DNA of 10,280 nucleotides from Oscillospiraceae bacterium (GTDB lineage: Bacteria > Bacillota_A > Clostridia > Oscillospirales > Oscillospiraceae): NCBI GenBank assembly GCA_017411665.1, contig JAFQPT010000341.1:1-10280 (forward strand). Direction: 5' to 3'. The position numbers and the translations under genes were made by a program. Below the pieces are notes generated by a model that saw only the letters and a program-made list of their open reading frames with translations, ran no database searches and was not told where the DNA came from. Each line of letters opens with the position of its first letter. Positions within the stretch are counted from its first letter, which is position 1. Positions 1 to 6,368 of the stretch are shown here, one piece after another.

Positions 1-84
1 CGTACCGTGATGGAAGCGGTTGCATTCAGTAAAAAGGTAGCAGAGGCGATGGATGAATATATTCAGTCTCTGCCGAAAGAATAA
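1..84 (+). CDS. C-terminal fragment of an unidentified protein (possibly a GltD-like FAD/NAD(P) oxidoreductase)
   Basis: Only the last 27 codons are in the window, ending with a TAA stop at 82-84. The visible tail reads as a charged amphipathic helix, including the stretch TVMEAVAFSKKVAEAMDEYI. A TV-x-EAV-x-x-x-K-x-x-AEA-x-DEYI pattern resembles the C-terminal helix of GltD-like pyridine-nucleotide/FAD oxidoreductases, where the last helix closes over the FAD site. That is a weak resemblance from memory over a very short stretch, so the function is left open. The gene converges with the minus-strand helicase-loader operon and shares its terminator. Confidence 0.5.
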   Translation, partial: RTVMEAVAFSKKVAEAMDEYIQSLPKE

Positions 85-95
85 GACTTACAAAT

Positions 96-129
96 AAAAA
101 ATGACCATCCGTCGGATGGTCTTTTTTTT
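96..129. terminator. Bidirectional Rho-independent terminator between convergent genes
   Basis: A perfect 8-bp stem (GACCATCC at 103-110 pairing with GGATGGTC at 114-121) closes a GTC loop. A run of eight T follows at 122-129 and a run of six A precedes at 96-101, so both strands give a hairpin followed by a U tract. It lies 18 nt after the plus-strand stop codon at 84. The T run overlaps the stop codon of the minus-strand helicase loader (128-130), so that gene has essentially no separate 3' untranslated region. Confidence 0.9.
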
Positions 130-1117
130 ATTTCTTCATTCGGCGGATATCGCTGCCTAGGAATCGCAGCCAATGGAATTCACCCAGCAGACGGGATGTG
201 ATCTGAGGGGAATACTGTGCAGCCAGCTGGTTTTCATCCAGATTGGTGCTGATAATGGTCTGCTTGCCGTCAATCAGACGCTGGTTGATGATGGTGTACA
301 AGGCACTTTGGGTGAACATAGTGTTCATTTCTGTGCCCAGATCGTCCAAAATCAGCAGATCGCAGTCCAGATAGCGACGCACCTTTGCTCCTGCTGCGGT
401 GGCCTCGTCTATGTCGCGGGAGAACTTTTCCTTTTCAAAGGCGTTCAGTGCTGCGGATGTGCTTTCATATGCCACGCTGTAGCCCTTTTGGGAGACTGCT
501 CGTGCAATGCATGCGGACAGAAATGTTTTACCCAGTCCGGGGGCACCGGTGAACACAAGATTGATGCTTGCGGGACTGAATTTTTGGGCATATTCTTTGC
601 ATACGTTGAAAACAGTTTCCATGACATCACGGGGAACGGAGCCGTTTGCGTCGGGCTGATTACTGTAATAGTCCAGACGGAATTTGCCGAACTGTTCGTC
701 TCCCTTCAGCAGGCCGCTTAAATCGTTGGTGACTTCTGCATTATATAACCGCTTCAGACAGGTACACATGCGTCCGTCAATGGAATAGCCTTTATCCTGA
801 CAGTCGGGGCAGCTGTAAATATCGTCGGTATAATTTTCGGGATAGCCTGCTGCCACGAGTATTTCTGCGCGGCGCGCCTGCAATGCAAGGTTTTCCTCCT
901 CCAGTGCCTTGAGTGCGTCCTTTGCCTCTGCATCTCGGCGCAGAGCAATGGAAGCCAGTTCCCGCATCTGGTTCTGCATACGCAGGTCAATGCTGCGGAT
1001 CTGCGGCAGACGGGCATAAATTTCCCGCTGTCTGGCAGACTGGGTGTCTTCGTTATGACGCCGGATTTCCTCCAGCTTTTTTCTGGCTTGTGCCAGCAGC
1101 TTGCCGTCCAATGCCAT
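128..1117 (-). CDS. dnaI: DnaI/DnaC-like AAA+ helicase loader (replication initiation ATPase)
   Basis: A 329-residue cytoplasmic ATPase that, by family, loads the replicative DNA helicase onto single-stranded DNA at the origin or at restart sites. Residues 1-85 are highly charged and probably helical or coiled-coil. A cysteine cluster follows, C103-P-D-C106 and C118-T-C120, matching the zinc-binding N-terminal domain of Bacillus DnaI-type loaders. The AAA+ domain has a Walker A GAPGLGKT (191-198, K197), a Walker B LLILDDLG (254-261), a sensor-1-like ISTNL (289-293) and conserved arginines near the C-terminus (SRL at 308-310, RR at 325-326). The ATG start at 1115-1117 has a good ribosome binding site, GGAGGA at 1122-1127 on the minus strand, about 4 nt before it. 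It lies 12 nt downstream of the DnaD-like gene, in the same operon. IstB-type transposon helpers share this ATPase domain, but the zinc cluster and the DnaD partner favour a chromosomal helicase loader. Confidence 0.88.
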   Translation of the reverse strand: MALDGKLLAQARKKLEEIRRHNEDTQSARQREIYARLPQIRSIDLRMQNQMRELASIALRRDAEAKDALKALEEENLALQARRAEILVAAGYPENYTDDIYSCPDCQDKGYSIDGRMCTCLKRLYNAEVTNDLSGLLKGDEQFGKFRLDYYSNQPDANGSVPRDVMETVFNVCKEYAQKFSPASINLVFTGAPGLGKTFLSACIARAVSQKGYSVAYESTSAALNAFEKEKFSRDIDEATAAGAKVRRYLDCDLLILDDLGTEMNTMFTQSALYTIINQRLIDGKQTIISTNLDENQLAAQYSPQITSRLLGEFHWLRFLGSDIRRMKK

Positions 1118-1129
1118 ATATTCCTCCGA

Positions 1130-2071
1130 TTATTTGGAAATGATTTCGAGAATTTTCATTGCCTGTTCTTTTTCGCCGCCAAATGAGGGGGGCGTGTTTG
1201 CAGCTGACTTTTTCTGTGCAGCCTTGCCCAAGGGTTTGTCACCGGACTCAATTTCTTCGGGGGTGTGTAAGCCTTTTTCGTGCCAGTTTTGCATGATGCG
1301 GTTCATATAAGGCCACTTCAGACCGTTGGTCTGGGTGACGGTGCGGTCGAATGCAATGGCGATGGCGTCAATGCCGAAGCCCTTGTCCAGCCAGTCGTTG
1401 AGATAATTGAGCTCGGTTTTGGTAAAGGCTCTGTCCCAGATGCCCATCATGCGCTTAATCTGATTGTGGGTGTCCTTGCGCTCCTTGCGGCGGTTCAGAT
1501 AAGCATCCGCCAAATCCAATGTCATGATTTCTTCTCTCGCCCAGAGATAGGCGTTCTGTTCGATTTGACGCATGGTGGGCAGTCTGCCGGGACCGTATTT
1601 TTCCTGTACGTCCTCCAGACAGAAGTTCAGCAGTACACAAATAACCTCCGCAGGCAGCCCCAAATAGTCGTAAATCCCGAACAGGGTATTCAGTTCCTGA
1701 GGGGACAGGGGGTGTCCCACTACGTTTGCAGCTTCGATTTGCAGCCCCTCGAAGTTTGCGTCCTCCATGGAACGCTTGACGATATAGGTCTTTTCATACT
1801 CGGGGATTTTCTGCTCGGGAGGGAGCTTGCCTTTACCTGCGGTGCTCATCAGTCCCATGGACTTCAGCTCCTTGGCCGCCTTTTTCAAGTCGGCAAGGGC
1901 AATATTCAAATCCTCTGCGGCACGTTCCGGAGTAACGGACTTACCTGCCCGCAGCAGATACAGATATAGCTTCATACACAGCAGGTTGCTGCAGCCCAGC
2001 AGCTTGTCCGCATCGGAGACGGGAACGGACAGGCAGGGGGGATTGGACAGATAGTATTCCATTTGATCCAT
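1130..2071 (-). CDS. DnaD/DnaB-domain replication initiation protein
   Basis: A 313-residue protein of the Firmicutes DnaD/DnaB family, which binds DNA and helps recruit the helicase loader during replication initiation or restart. Residues 27-100 look like a winged-helix N-terminal domain. Two DnaB_2-type helical domains follow, at about 113-190 and 205-270. The second contains the family's YxxxIxxxW signature as Y255-MNR-I259-MQN-W263, preceded by an FGIDAIAIAFD helix. The last 45 residues are charged, low in complexity and probably disordered. The DnaI-like loader starts 12 nt downstream, which supports the role. The start used is the ATG at 2069-2071, just after a weak GGTGAG; an alternative ATG lies three codons in at 2060-2062 with the same element 13 nt upstream. 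Whether to name it dnaD or dnaB cannot be decided here, because many Clostridia encode one two-domain protein of this kind. Confidence 0.85.
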   Translation of the reverse strand: MDQMEYYLSNPPCLSVPVSDADKLLGCSNLLCMKLYLYLLRAGKSVTPERAAEDLNIALADLKKAAKELKSMGLMSTAGKGKLPPEQKIPEYEKTYIVKRSMEDANFEGLQIEAANVVGHPLSPQELNTLFGIYDYLGLPAEVICVLLNFCLEDVQEKYGPGRLPTMRQIEQNAYLWAREEIMTLDLADAYLNRRKERKDTHNQIKRMMGIWDRAFTKTELNYLNDWLDKGFGIDAIAIAFDRTVTQTNGLKWPYMNRIMQNWHEKGLHTPEEIESGDKPLGKAAQKKSAANTPPSFGGEKEQAMKILEIISK

Positions 2072-2121
2072 GAACTCACCAACTTTCTGTTTGAGATGGT
2101 TGTAAACTTTTTGTGTTTCTC

Positions 2122-2150
2122 AGTATAACATCATTTCGCTCTTGTCGCAA
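2122..2150 (-). promoter_or_regulatory. Extended -10 promoter for the dnaD-like/dnaI operon
   Basis: Read on the minus strand, TTGCGA (2150-2145, 4/6 to consensus) and TATACT (2127-2122, 5/6) are separated by 17 nt. A TG one base before the -10 makes it an extended -10. It lies about 50 nt upstream of the DnaD-like start codon. Its -35 overlaps that of the divergent plus-strand promoter. Confidence 0.6.
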
Positions 2151-2171
2151 TAGGCGATTGTATGCTATAAT
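2142..2171 (+). promoter_or_regulatory. Extended -10 promoter (P1) for the U32-maf-mreCD-PBP2 operon
   Basis: TTGTCG (2142-2147, 4/6) and a perfect TATAAT (2166-2171) are separated by 18 nt, with TG at 2163-2164 giving an extended -10. Expected transcription start is near 2178, leaving a leader of about 75 nt before the U32 start codon. It is the best sigma-A-type match in the intergenic region for this direction. Confidence 0.65.
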
Positions 2172-2174
2172 ACT

Positions 2175-2203
2175 TTGATTAATTGTATAATTAGGAATAT
2201 TAT
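2175..2203 (+). promoter_or_regulatory. Possible second promoter (P2) for the same operon
   Basis: TTGATT (2175-2180, 4/6) and TATTAT (2198-2203, 5/6) have the ideal 17-nt spacing. A start about 7 nt downstream would fall at the beginning of the 12-bp tandem repeat. The sequence here is very AT-rich, so a chance match is quite possible. Confidence 0.3.
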
Positions 2204-2210
2204 GTCGTTT

Positions 2211-2234
2211 TTTGAGATATGATTTGAGATATGT
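2211..2234. repeat. 12-bp tandem direct repeat in the U32 leader
   Basis: Two adjacent copies, TTTGAGATATGA (2211-2222) and TTTGAGATATGT (2223-2234), are identical at 11 of 12 positions. They lie 20 nt before the U32 start codon. A partial copy in the same orientation, TTTGAGATGGTT, begins at 2090 near the dnaD-like start. This may be a replication-slippage duplication or a binding site; the sequence alone does not say which. Confidence 0.7.
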
Positions 2235-2254
2235 AAGGGACGGGAATCGAGATT

Positions 2255-4342
2255 ATGATTGAATTATTGGCACCGGCAGGGTCGCCGGAAAGCATCATCG
2301 CCACCGTGCAAAACGGTGCGGATGCAGTCTATCTGGGTTTAAACGGATTCAACGCACGTCGCGGTGCGGCGAATTTTTCCGAAGAAGAATTTAAAAAGGC
2401 AGTCCGCTACTGCCACATCCGCGGTGCGAAGGTGTATGTCACTCTGAACACTTTGGTGGGTGACCGTGAATTGGGCGAAGCTGCGGGTCTGGCACGCATG
2501 GCATCCGATTACGGTGCTGATGGCATCATCATTCAGGATATGGGCTTGATTCGCGTCATCCGTGAAGCGCTGCCCGATATCCCTCTGCATGCAAGCACCC
2601 AGATGAGCGTGCACAATCTGGCAGGTGTACAGGCTTGTGCGGAAATGGGTCTGACCCGTGCGGTTCTGGCGAGAGAACTGACCTATGAGCAGATTGCCCA
2701 CATTACCAAGCATGCTCCCATTGAAACAGAAGTATTTGTTCACGGCGCTTTGTGTTTTGCGCACTCCGGTCAGTGCTACATGAGCTCTCTCATCGGCCGC
2801 CGCAGCGGCAACCGCGGTGCCTGCGCGCAGCCCTGCCGTATGCAGTACAGTCTGGGCGGTCGTATGGACGACTATCCTCTGTCCTTGAAGGACAACTGTC
2901 TGATTCAGCACATTCATAAGCTGGAAGAAGCAGGCGTTGCCTGTGCAAAGCTGGAAGGACGACTGAAGCGTCCCGAATATGCGGCTGTGGTTTCCAACAT
3001 TTATTCCAAGGTTATCAAGGAACACCGTCAGCCCACCGCTGCGGAAATGGAACAGCTGGAGCTGGCATTCTCCCGTCAGGGCTTTACCGACGGTTACTTT
3101 ACCGGCAACAAGGGTAAGGAAATGTTCGGCACCCGCCAGGAGCCCGGCAAAGAACAGGAAAAGTTCTTCCGTGCAGTCAACAAGCAGTATGTAGAAGGGG
3201 AAATGCAGCGTGTTCCCGTGAACTTCTATGTGCTCATCAAGGAAGGCCAGCCCATCCAGGCAGGGATTGAAGACAAGGAAGGAAACCGTGCGGAAGCTGT
3301 CGGCAGTGTGCCTCAGAAGGCAGTCCGCCGCGGTGTGACCCGTCAGCAGGTACAGGACCAGTTCTATAAGACCGGTGGCACCCCCTATTATGCAGAAAAC
3401 ATTTTCTGTGAAATGGATGAGGGTCTGCACCTGTCTGCAGCGGAACTCAATGACCTGCGCCGACGTCTCATTAATGAGCTGACCGCGAAGCGTGCCGAAC
3501 CTGCACCTCGCAGAGTCTGCAAATATCCTCCCGTTCCTCAGACCAAGGAAGTGGGAGATAAACCCGTGACTATTTTCCAGGTGTTGACCGTGGAACAGAT
3601 GAGTCGCGAGCTGGCGGAAATGGAACCGGAATACATTTACATTCCCATGGAAGTCCTCCACAACCATCCCGGTTGTCAGGATGTTTTCGTGGAAAACGGC
3701 AGCACTCCTGTTGTGGTACTGCCCCGCGTGATTACCGACACGCAGATGCCCGAAGTTGCGGAAATGCTCAAGGGTATTTACGAGCAGGGGGTACGGGAGG
3801 CACTGGTCGGCAACATCGGCCATGTGCTGCTGGCACGCAAGCTGGGCTTTACCGTTCGCGGAGACTTCGGTTTGAATATGTTCAACTCCTACACCAATGA
3901 AGTGCTGTATGATGTAGGTATGGAATCCGTGACTGCGTCCTTTGAAATGCGTATGGCACAGATTCGCGATATGAAGAAGCCTGTAAATACGGAAATGATT
4001 GTTTACGGACGTATGCCTGCCATGGTCACCGAGCAGTGCATCATCAAGAACAGCGCAGGCCGCTGTGCCTGCCATACCCCCGGTCAGCTGGCTGACCGTA
4101 TGGGCAGTGTGTTCCCTGTGGTGCGCGAATTCGGCTGCCGCAACGTCATTTACAATGCACATAAGCTGTTCCTTGCGGATAAGCGTGAGGACTATCTCAA
4201 AACAGGGGTCTGGGGCATTCGCTTGATGTTTACCACCGAAGCACCTCACGAATGTGTGGAAGTGGCAAAGTCTTATGCAGGCTTGTCCGAATACCGTCCC
4301 AACGGTTTGACCCGCGGTCTGTATTACAGAGGTGTGGAATAA
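2255..4342 (+). CDS. U32-family protein with DUF3656 domain (RlhA-like RNA hydroxylation protein; 'collagenase-like peptidase')
   Basis: A 695-residue cytoplasmic protein. Residues 1-290 form the U32 domain, starting with the typical IELLAPAGSPES. It carries the family signature E159-VF-x-HGALC-x(6)-C and a four-cysteine set, C167, C174, C190 and C194, which in characterised relatives is thought to bind an iron-sulfur cluster. Residues of about 300-420 fit the DUF3656 (collagenase-associated) domain. Residues 435-695 are a second, diverged U32-like half with its own cysteines (C595, C604, C606) and the common ending LTRGLYYRGVE. The architecture is closest to E. coli RlhA, needed for 5-hydroxycytidine in 23S rRNA; shorter U32 proteins act on tRNA uridine-34 hydroxylation. 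The historical 'protease' label is probably misleading. The ribosome binding site is weak (GGGA at 2242-2245). Its stop overlaps the maf start by one base, TAATG, implying translational coupling. Confidence 0.9.
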   Translation: MIELLAPAGSPESIIATVQNGADAVYLGLNGFNARRGAANFSEEEFKKAVRYCHIRGAKVYVTLNTLVGDRELGEAAGLARMASDYGADGIIIQDMGLIRVIREALPDIPLHASTQMSVHNLAGVQACAEMGLTRAVLARELTYEQIAHITKHAPIETEVFVHGALCFAHSGQCYMSSLIGRRSGNRGACAQPCRMQYSLGGRMDDYPLSLKDNCLIQHIHKLEEAGVACAKLEGRLKRPEYAAVVSNIYSKVIKEHRQPTAAEMEQLELAFSRQGFTDGYFTGNKGKEMFGTRQEPGKEQEKFFRAVNKQYVEGEMQRVPVNFYVLIKEGQPIQAGIEDKEGNRAEAVGSVPQKAVRRGVTRQQVQDQFYKTGGTPYYAENIFCEMDEGLHLSAAELNDLRRRLINELTAKRAEPAPRRVCKYPPVPQTKEVGDKPVTIFQVLTVEQMSRELAEMEPEYIYIPMEVLHNHPGCQDVFVENGSTPVVVLPRVITDTQMPEVAEMLKGIYEQGVREALVGNIGHVLLARKLGFTVRGDFGLNMFNSYTNEVLYDVGMESVTASFEMRMAQIRDMKKPVNTEMIVYGRMPAMVTEQCIIKNSAGRCACHTPGQLADRMGSVFPVVREFGCRNVIYNAHKLFLADKREDYLKTGVWGIRLMFTTEAPHECVEVAKSYAGLSEYRPNGLTRGLYYRGVE

Positions 4343-4911
4343 TGGCAGTGATTCTTGCCTCTCAATCTCCCCGCAGAAAGCAGCTGCTGGAAATGCTGGG
4401 GATGGAATTTACGGTAATCCCCGCAAAAGGGGAGGAAATGATTCCCGCGGGCGCAGGCCCTAAGGAGACCGTTCGCGCACTGAGCCGTCAGAAGGCGGCA
4501 GCGGTGGCTGCAGGTGCGGCGGAGGATGATATCATCATCGCTGCCGACACCATCGTCTGGTATCAGGACATGATGCTGGGCAAGCCTCGGGATGAACAGG
4601 AAGCGGCCAGAATGTTGTCCGCCCTGTCGGGAAATGTTCATCAGGTCTACACCGGTGTTACGGTGCAGAAGGGGAATATAGTGCTGAGTGCGGCGGAATG
4701 CACCGATGTGAAGTTCCGCAAGCTCAGCGGTCGTGAAATCGATGCATACATCGCCACTGGCGAGCCTATGGATAAAGCAGGTGCTTACGGAATCCAGGGC
4801 ATTGCATGCTTGTTCGTAGAGGGCATTGAAGGGGACTTTTTCAATGTGATGGGTCTGCCTGTATGCCGTCTTGGTAAAATGCTGAAAGAGCTGGGTGTAG
4901 AATTACTTTGA
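4342..4911 (+). CDS. maf: Maf nucleoside triphosphate pyrophosphatase
   Basis: A 189-residue cytoplasmic house-cleaning enzyme. Maf proteins hydrolyse dTTP/UTP and modified nucleotides to the monophosphate and pyrophosphate. Motifs in order: substrate-binding ASQSPRRKQLL (6-16), the catalytic-region AADTIV with D69, GKP (80-82), and the C-terminal TGEPMDKAGAYGIQG (139-153) followed by FFNVMGLP (166-173). Length is normal for the family. The reading frame is open 30 codons further upstream, but the ATG at 4342 is chosen because it begins the conserved N-terminal MAVILASQSPRR and overlaps the U32 stop as TAATG, with GAGGTG at 4329-4334 as the ribosome binding site. Maf next to mre genes is a conserved arrangement (Bacillus subtilis has maf-radC-mreBCD) and fits the family's historical link to septum formation. 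The residues separating dTTP/UTP-specific from m7GTP-specific members were not resolved. Confidence 0.95.
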   Translation: MAVILASQSPRRKQLLEMLGMEFTVIPAKGEEMIPAGAGPKETVRALSRQKAAAVAAGAAEDDIIIAADTIVWYQDMMLGKPRDEQEAARMLSALSGNVHQVYTGVTVQKGNIVLSAAECTDVKFRKLSGREIDAYIATGEPMDKAGAYGIQGIACLFVEGIEGDFFNVMGLPVCRLGKMLKELGVELL

Positions 4912-5750
4912 AAGAATATATTAAGAAATATGGAATCCGCCTGCTGGCACTGGTTGTGCTGATTACGATGGTATTTGCGCTGGCCACCGGTCTGGGGAAC
5001 GGACAGGCAAACGGGGCGGAAGATACTGCAGGTGCTGTGCGCTCTCCCTTCCAGAAGGTGGCACAGGCACTGGTCAGCCGTGTAGAAGGCTTTTACGGCT
5101 ATTTGTTTAACTACGATATGCTGACCCAGGAAAATGAAAATTTGCGTGCGCAGATTGCGGAGCTGGAAAAGCAGGTCCGTGAAAACGAGCAGGCAAAGGA
5201 AGAAAATGTAAAGCTGCGTGAGCTGCTGAATCTGAGCCAGAAGCATTCCGACTTCGTATTTGAATCTGCGAAGGTCGTTTCCTGGAATGCGTCCAACTGG
5301 GCAAGTACCTTTACCATCAGTAAGGGTGCGGAAGCCGGTCTGGAGGTTGGCGACGCGGTTGTCACCGAATACGGTGTTCTGGTAGGCACTGTCTCCGAAG
5401 TCGGCACCAACTGGTCTACCGTTGACACCGTTGTTGATATCGGTACCAAAATCGGTGTTCTGGTGGGTACGGAAGAAACCAGTGCGATGCTGCTGGGTGA
5501 CTATACGCTGATGAGCTCTCAGTATATGAAAATCAGCTTCGTTGCGGAATCCGGTCAGGTTATTACCGGCGATATCGTCGTTACCTCCGGTGCGGGCGGT
5601 GCGTATCCCCAGGGTCTGATTCTGGGTACGGTATCCTCCGTTCACTCGGAAGCAGCAGGTCAGATCGAATATGCGGTCGTTGAGCCCTTCACCGACCTGA
5701 ACGCACTGACGCAGATTTTTGTCATTAAGGACTATCAGGTTATCGAATAA
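4908..5750 (+). CDS. mreC: Rod shape-determining protein MreC
   Basis: A 280-residue bitopic membrane protein that scaffolds the elongation machinery outside the cytoplasmic membrane and activates the PBP2/RodA pair. A short basic cytoplasmic tail (KEYIKKYGIR) leads into one membrane helix at about 11-28. A coiled coil follows at about 70-112 (heptad-like QENENLRAQIAELEKQ), then the paired beta-barrel domain with VVTEYGVLVGTVSEVG (151-166) and VVTSGAGGAYPQGLILG (224-240), a clear MreC hallmark. Translation must start at a TTG (4908-4910). The frame is closed upstream by a TAA at 4875-4877, no ATG or GTG lies between, and the first internal ATG (residue 21) would delete most of the membrane anchor. 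The start overlaps the maf stop as TTGA, and no good ribosome binding site is visible, so expression probably depends on coupling to maf. mreB, the usual upstream neighbour, is absent. Confidence 0.93.
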   Translation: MKEYIKKYGIRLLALVVLITMVFALATGLGNGQANGAEDTAGAVRSPFQKVAQALVSRVEGFYGYLFNYDMLTQENENLRAQIAELEKQVRENEQAKEENVKLRELLNLSQKHSDFVFESAKVVSWNASNWASTFTISKGAEAGLEVGDAVVTEYGVLVGTVSEVGTNWSTVDTVVDIGTKIGVLVGTEETSAMLLGDYTLMSSQYMKISFVAESGQVITGDIVVTSGAGGAYPQGLILGTVSSVHSEAAGQIEYAVVEPFTDLNALTQIFVIKDYQVIE

Positions 5751-5755
5751 GGAGG
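5751..5755 (+). promoter_or_regulatory. Ribosome binding site fixing the GTG start of mreD
   Basis: A perfect GGAGG directly follows the mreC TAA stop, with 7 nt to the GTG at 5763. No better start codon lies nearby, so this site decides the N-terminus of MreD. Confidence 0.85.
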
Positions 5756-5762
5756 CAGCAAC

Positions 5763-6275
5763 GTGTTTGTGGACTTGTTTCATACGAAAAAACTGCGCCT
5801 TGCCCTCATTTATCTTGCGTTTCTGATTCTGGTTCAGTTTATGCAGGACACCGTTCTTGCCAGATTTGCCGTTTTTGGCGTGAAAACGCTGTTTGTTCCC
5901 GCGGCGGTGACTGCGGTGGGCTTCCATGAAGGCGGCTTCCGCGGCGGTCTGTACGGGCTGCTGGCAGGTGTGCTGTGTGACATGACCTATTCGGAAAATA
6001 CGGTTCTGTTTACGATGCTGTTCCCGGCTCTGGGCTTTGCCTCCGGTCTGGCAGCGGACTTTATGATGAACCGCAGTTATTTGGCATACCTGTTTGCCGC
6101 AGCGGCATGTCTGCTGGTAACAGGCTGTGTGCAGATGATCCGCGTGCTGTTGATTCAGCCCGGTGCTATTTTCTACTGTTTGATGATTGTAGTGGGGCAG
6201 ATGCTGGTGTCTATGCCCATTGCCGCACTGCTGTATTTCCCTGTCGAACAGATTGCAAGCCGATTCGAGGCTTAA
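5763..6275 (+). CDS. mreD: Rod shape-determining membrane protein MreD
   Basis: A 170-residue polytopic membrane protein of the elongation machinery, partner of MreC and PBP2/RodA. Hydrophobic segments at about 12-30, 40-55, 60-76, 80-98, 106-128 and 136-160 give five or six membrane helices. FMQDTVLARFAVFGVKTLFVPAAV and GLLAGVLCDMTYSENTVLFTML match the MreD pattern of a first helix ending in a short loop, then a G-rich segment with a conserved L-x-D motif. Length is typical. It starts with GTG behind a perfect GGAGG, 12 nt after mreC, clearly the same transcript. Sequence conservation in this family is low, so the assignment rests on topology and position between mreC and PBP2. Confidence 0.9.
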   Translation: MFVDLFHTKKLRLALIYLAFLILVQFMQDTVLARFAVFGVKTLFVPAAVTAVGFHEGGFRGGLYGLLAGVLCDMTYSENTVLFTMLFPALGFASGLAADFMMNRSYLAYLFAAAACLLVTGCVQMIRVLLIQPGAIFYCLMIVVGQMLVSMPIAALLYFPVEQIASRFEA

Positions 6276-6353
6276 AGAATGCTTTTACAGTCGGAAAACG
6301 GCTGAAAAAGAAGAGGCGGCGGAACGAGAGTGCTTGTTTGGCTGCTTCGATGC

Positions 6354-6361
6354 AGAAAGGA
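6354..6361 (+). promoter_or_regulatory. Ribosome binding site fixing the ATG start of PBP2
   Basis: AGAAAGGA lies 7 nt before the ATG at 6369. It favours that codon over the in-frame GTG at 6330, which would add 13 residues ahead of the normal MKKLIPQGRL start. Confidence 0.75.
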
Positions 6362-6368
6362 ATTGGAT

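Noticed and set aside
2339..4249. A 636-codon open frame antisense to the U32 gene
   Set aside because: It is a mirror of a GC-rich third-position coding gene. Its translation has no recognisable domain, and the plus-strand product matches a known family over its full length.
4785..5927. A 380-codon antisense frame across maf, mreC and mreD
   Set aside because: It overlaps three confident genes and its translation is low in complexity and rich in Asn and Gln, typical of a shadow frame.
6276..6368. A small gene or frameshifted extension between mreD and PBP2
   Set aside because: The only ATG in the gap (6279) gives an 8-residue peptide. mreD ends normally, and the PBP2 frame extension to the GTG at 6330 lacks a better ribosome binding site than the ATG at 6369.
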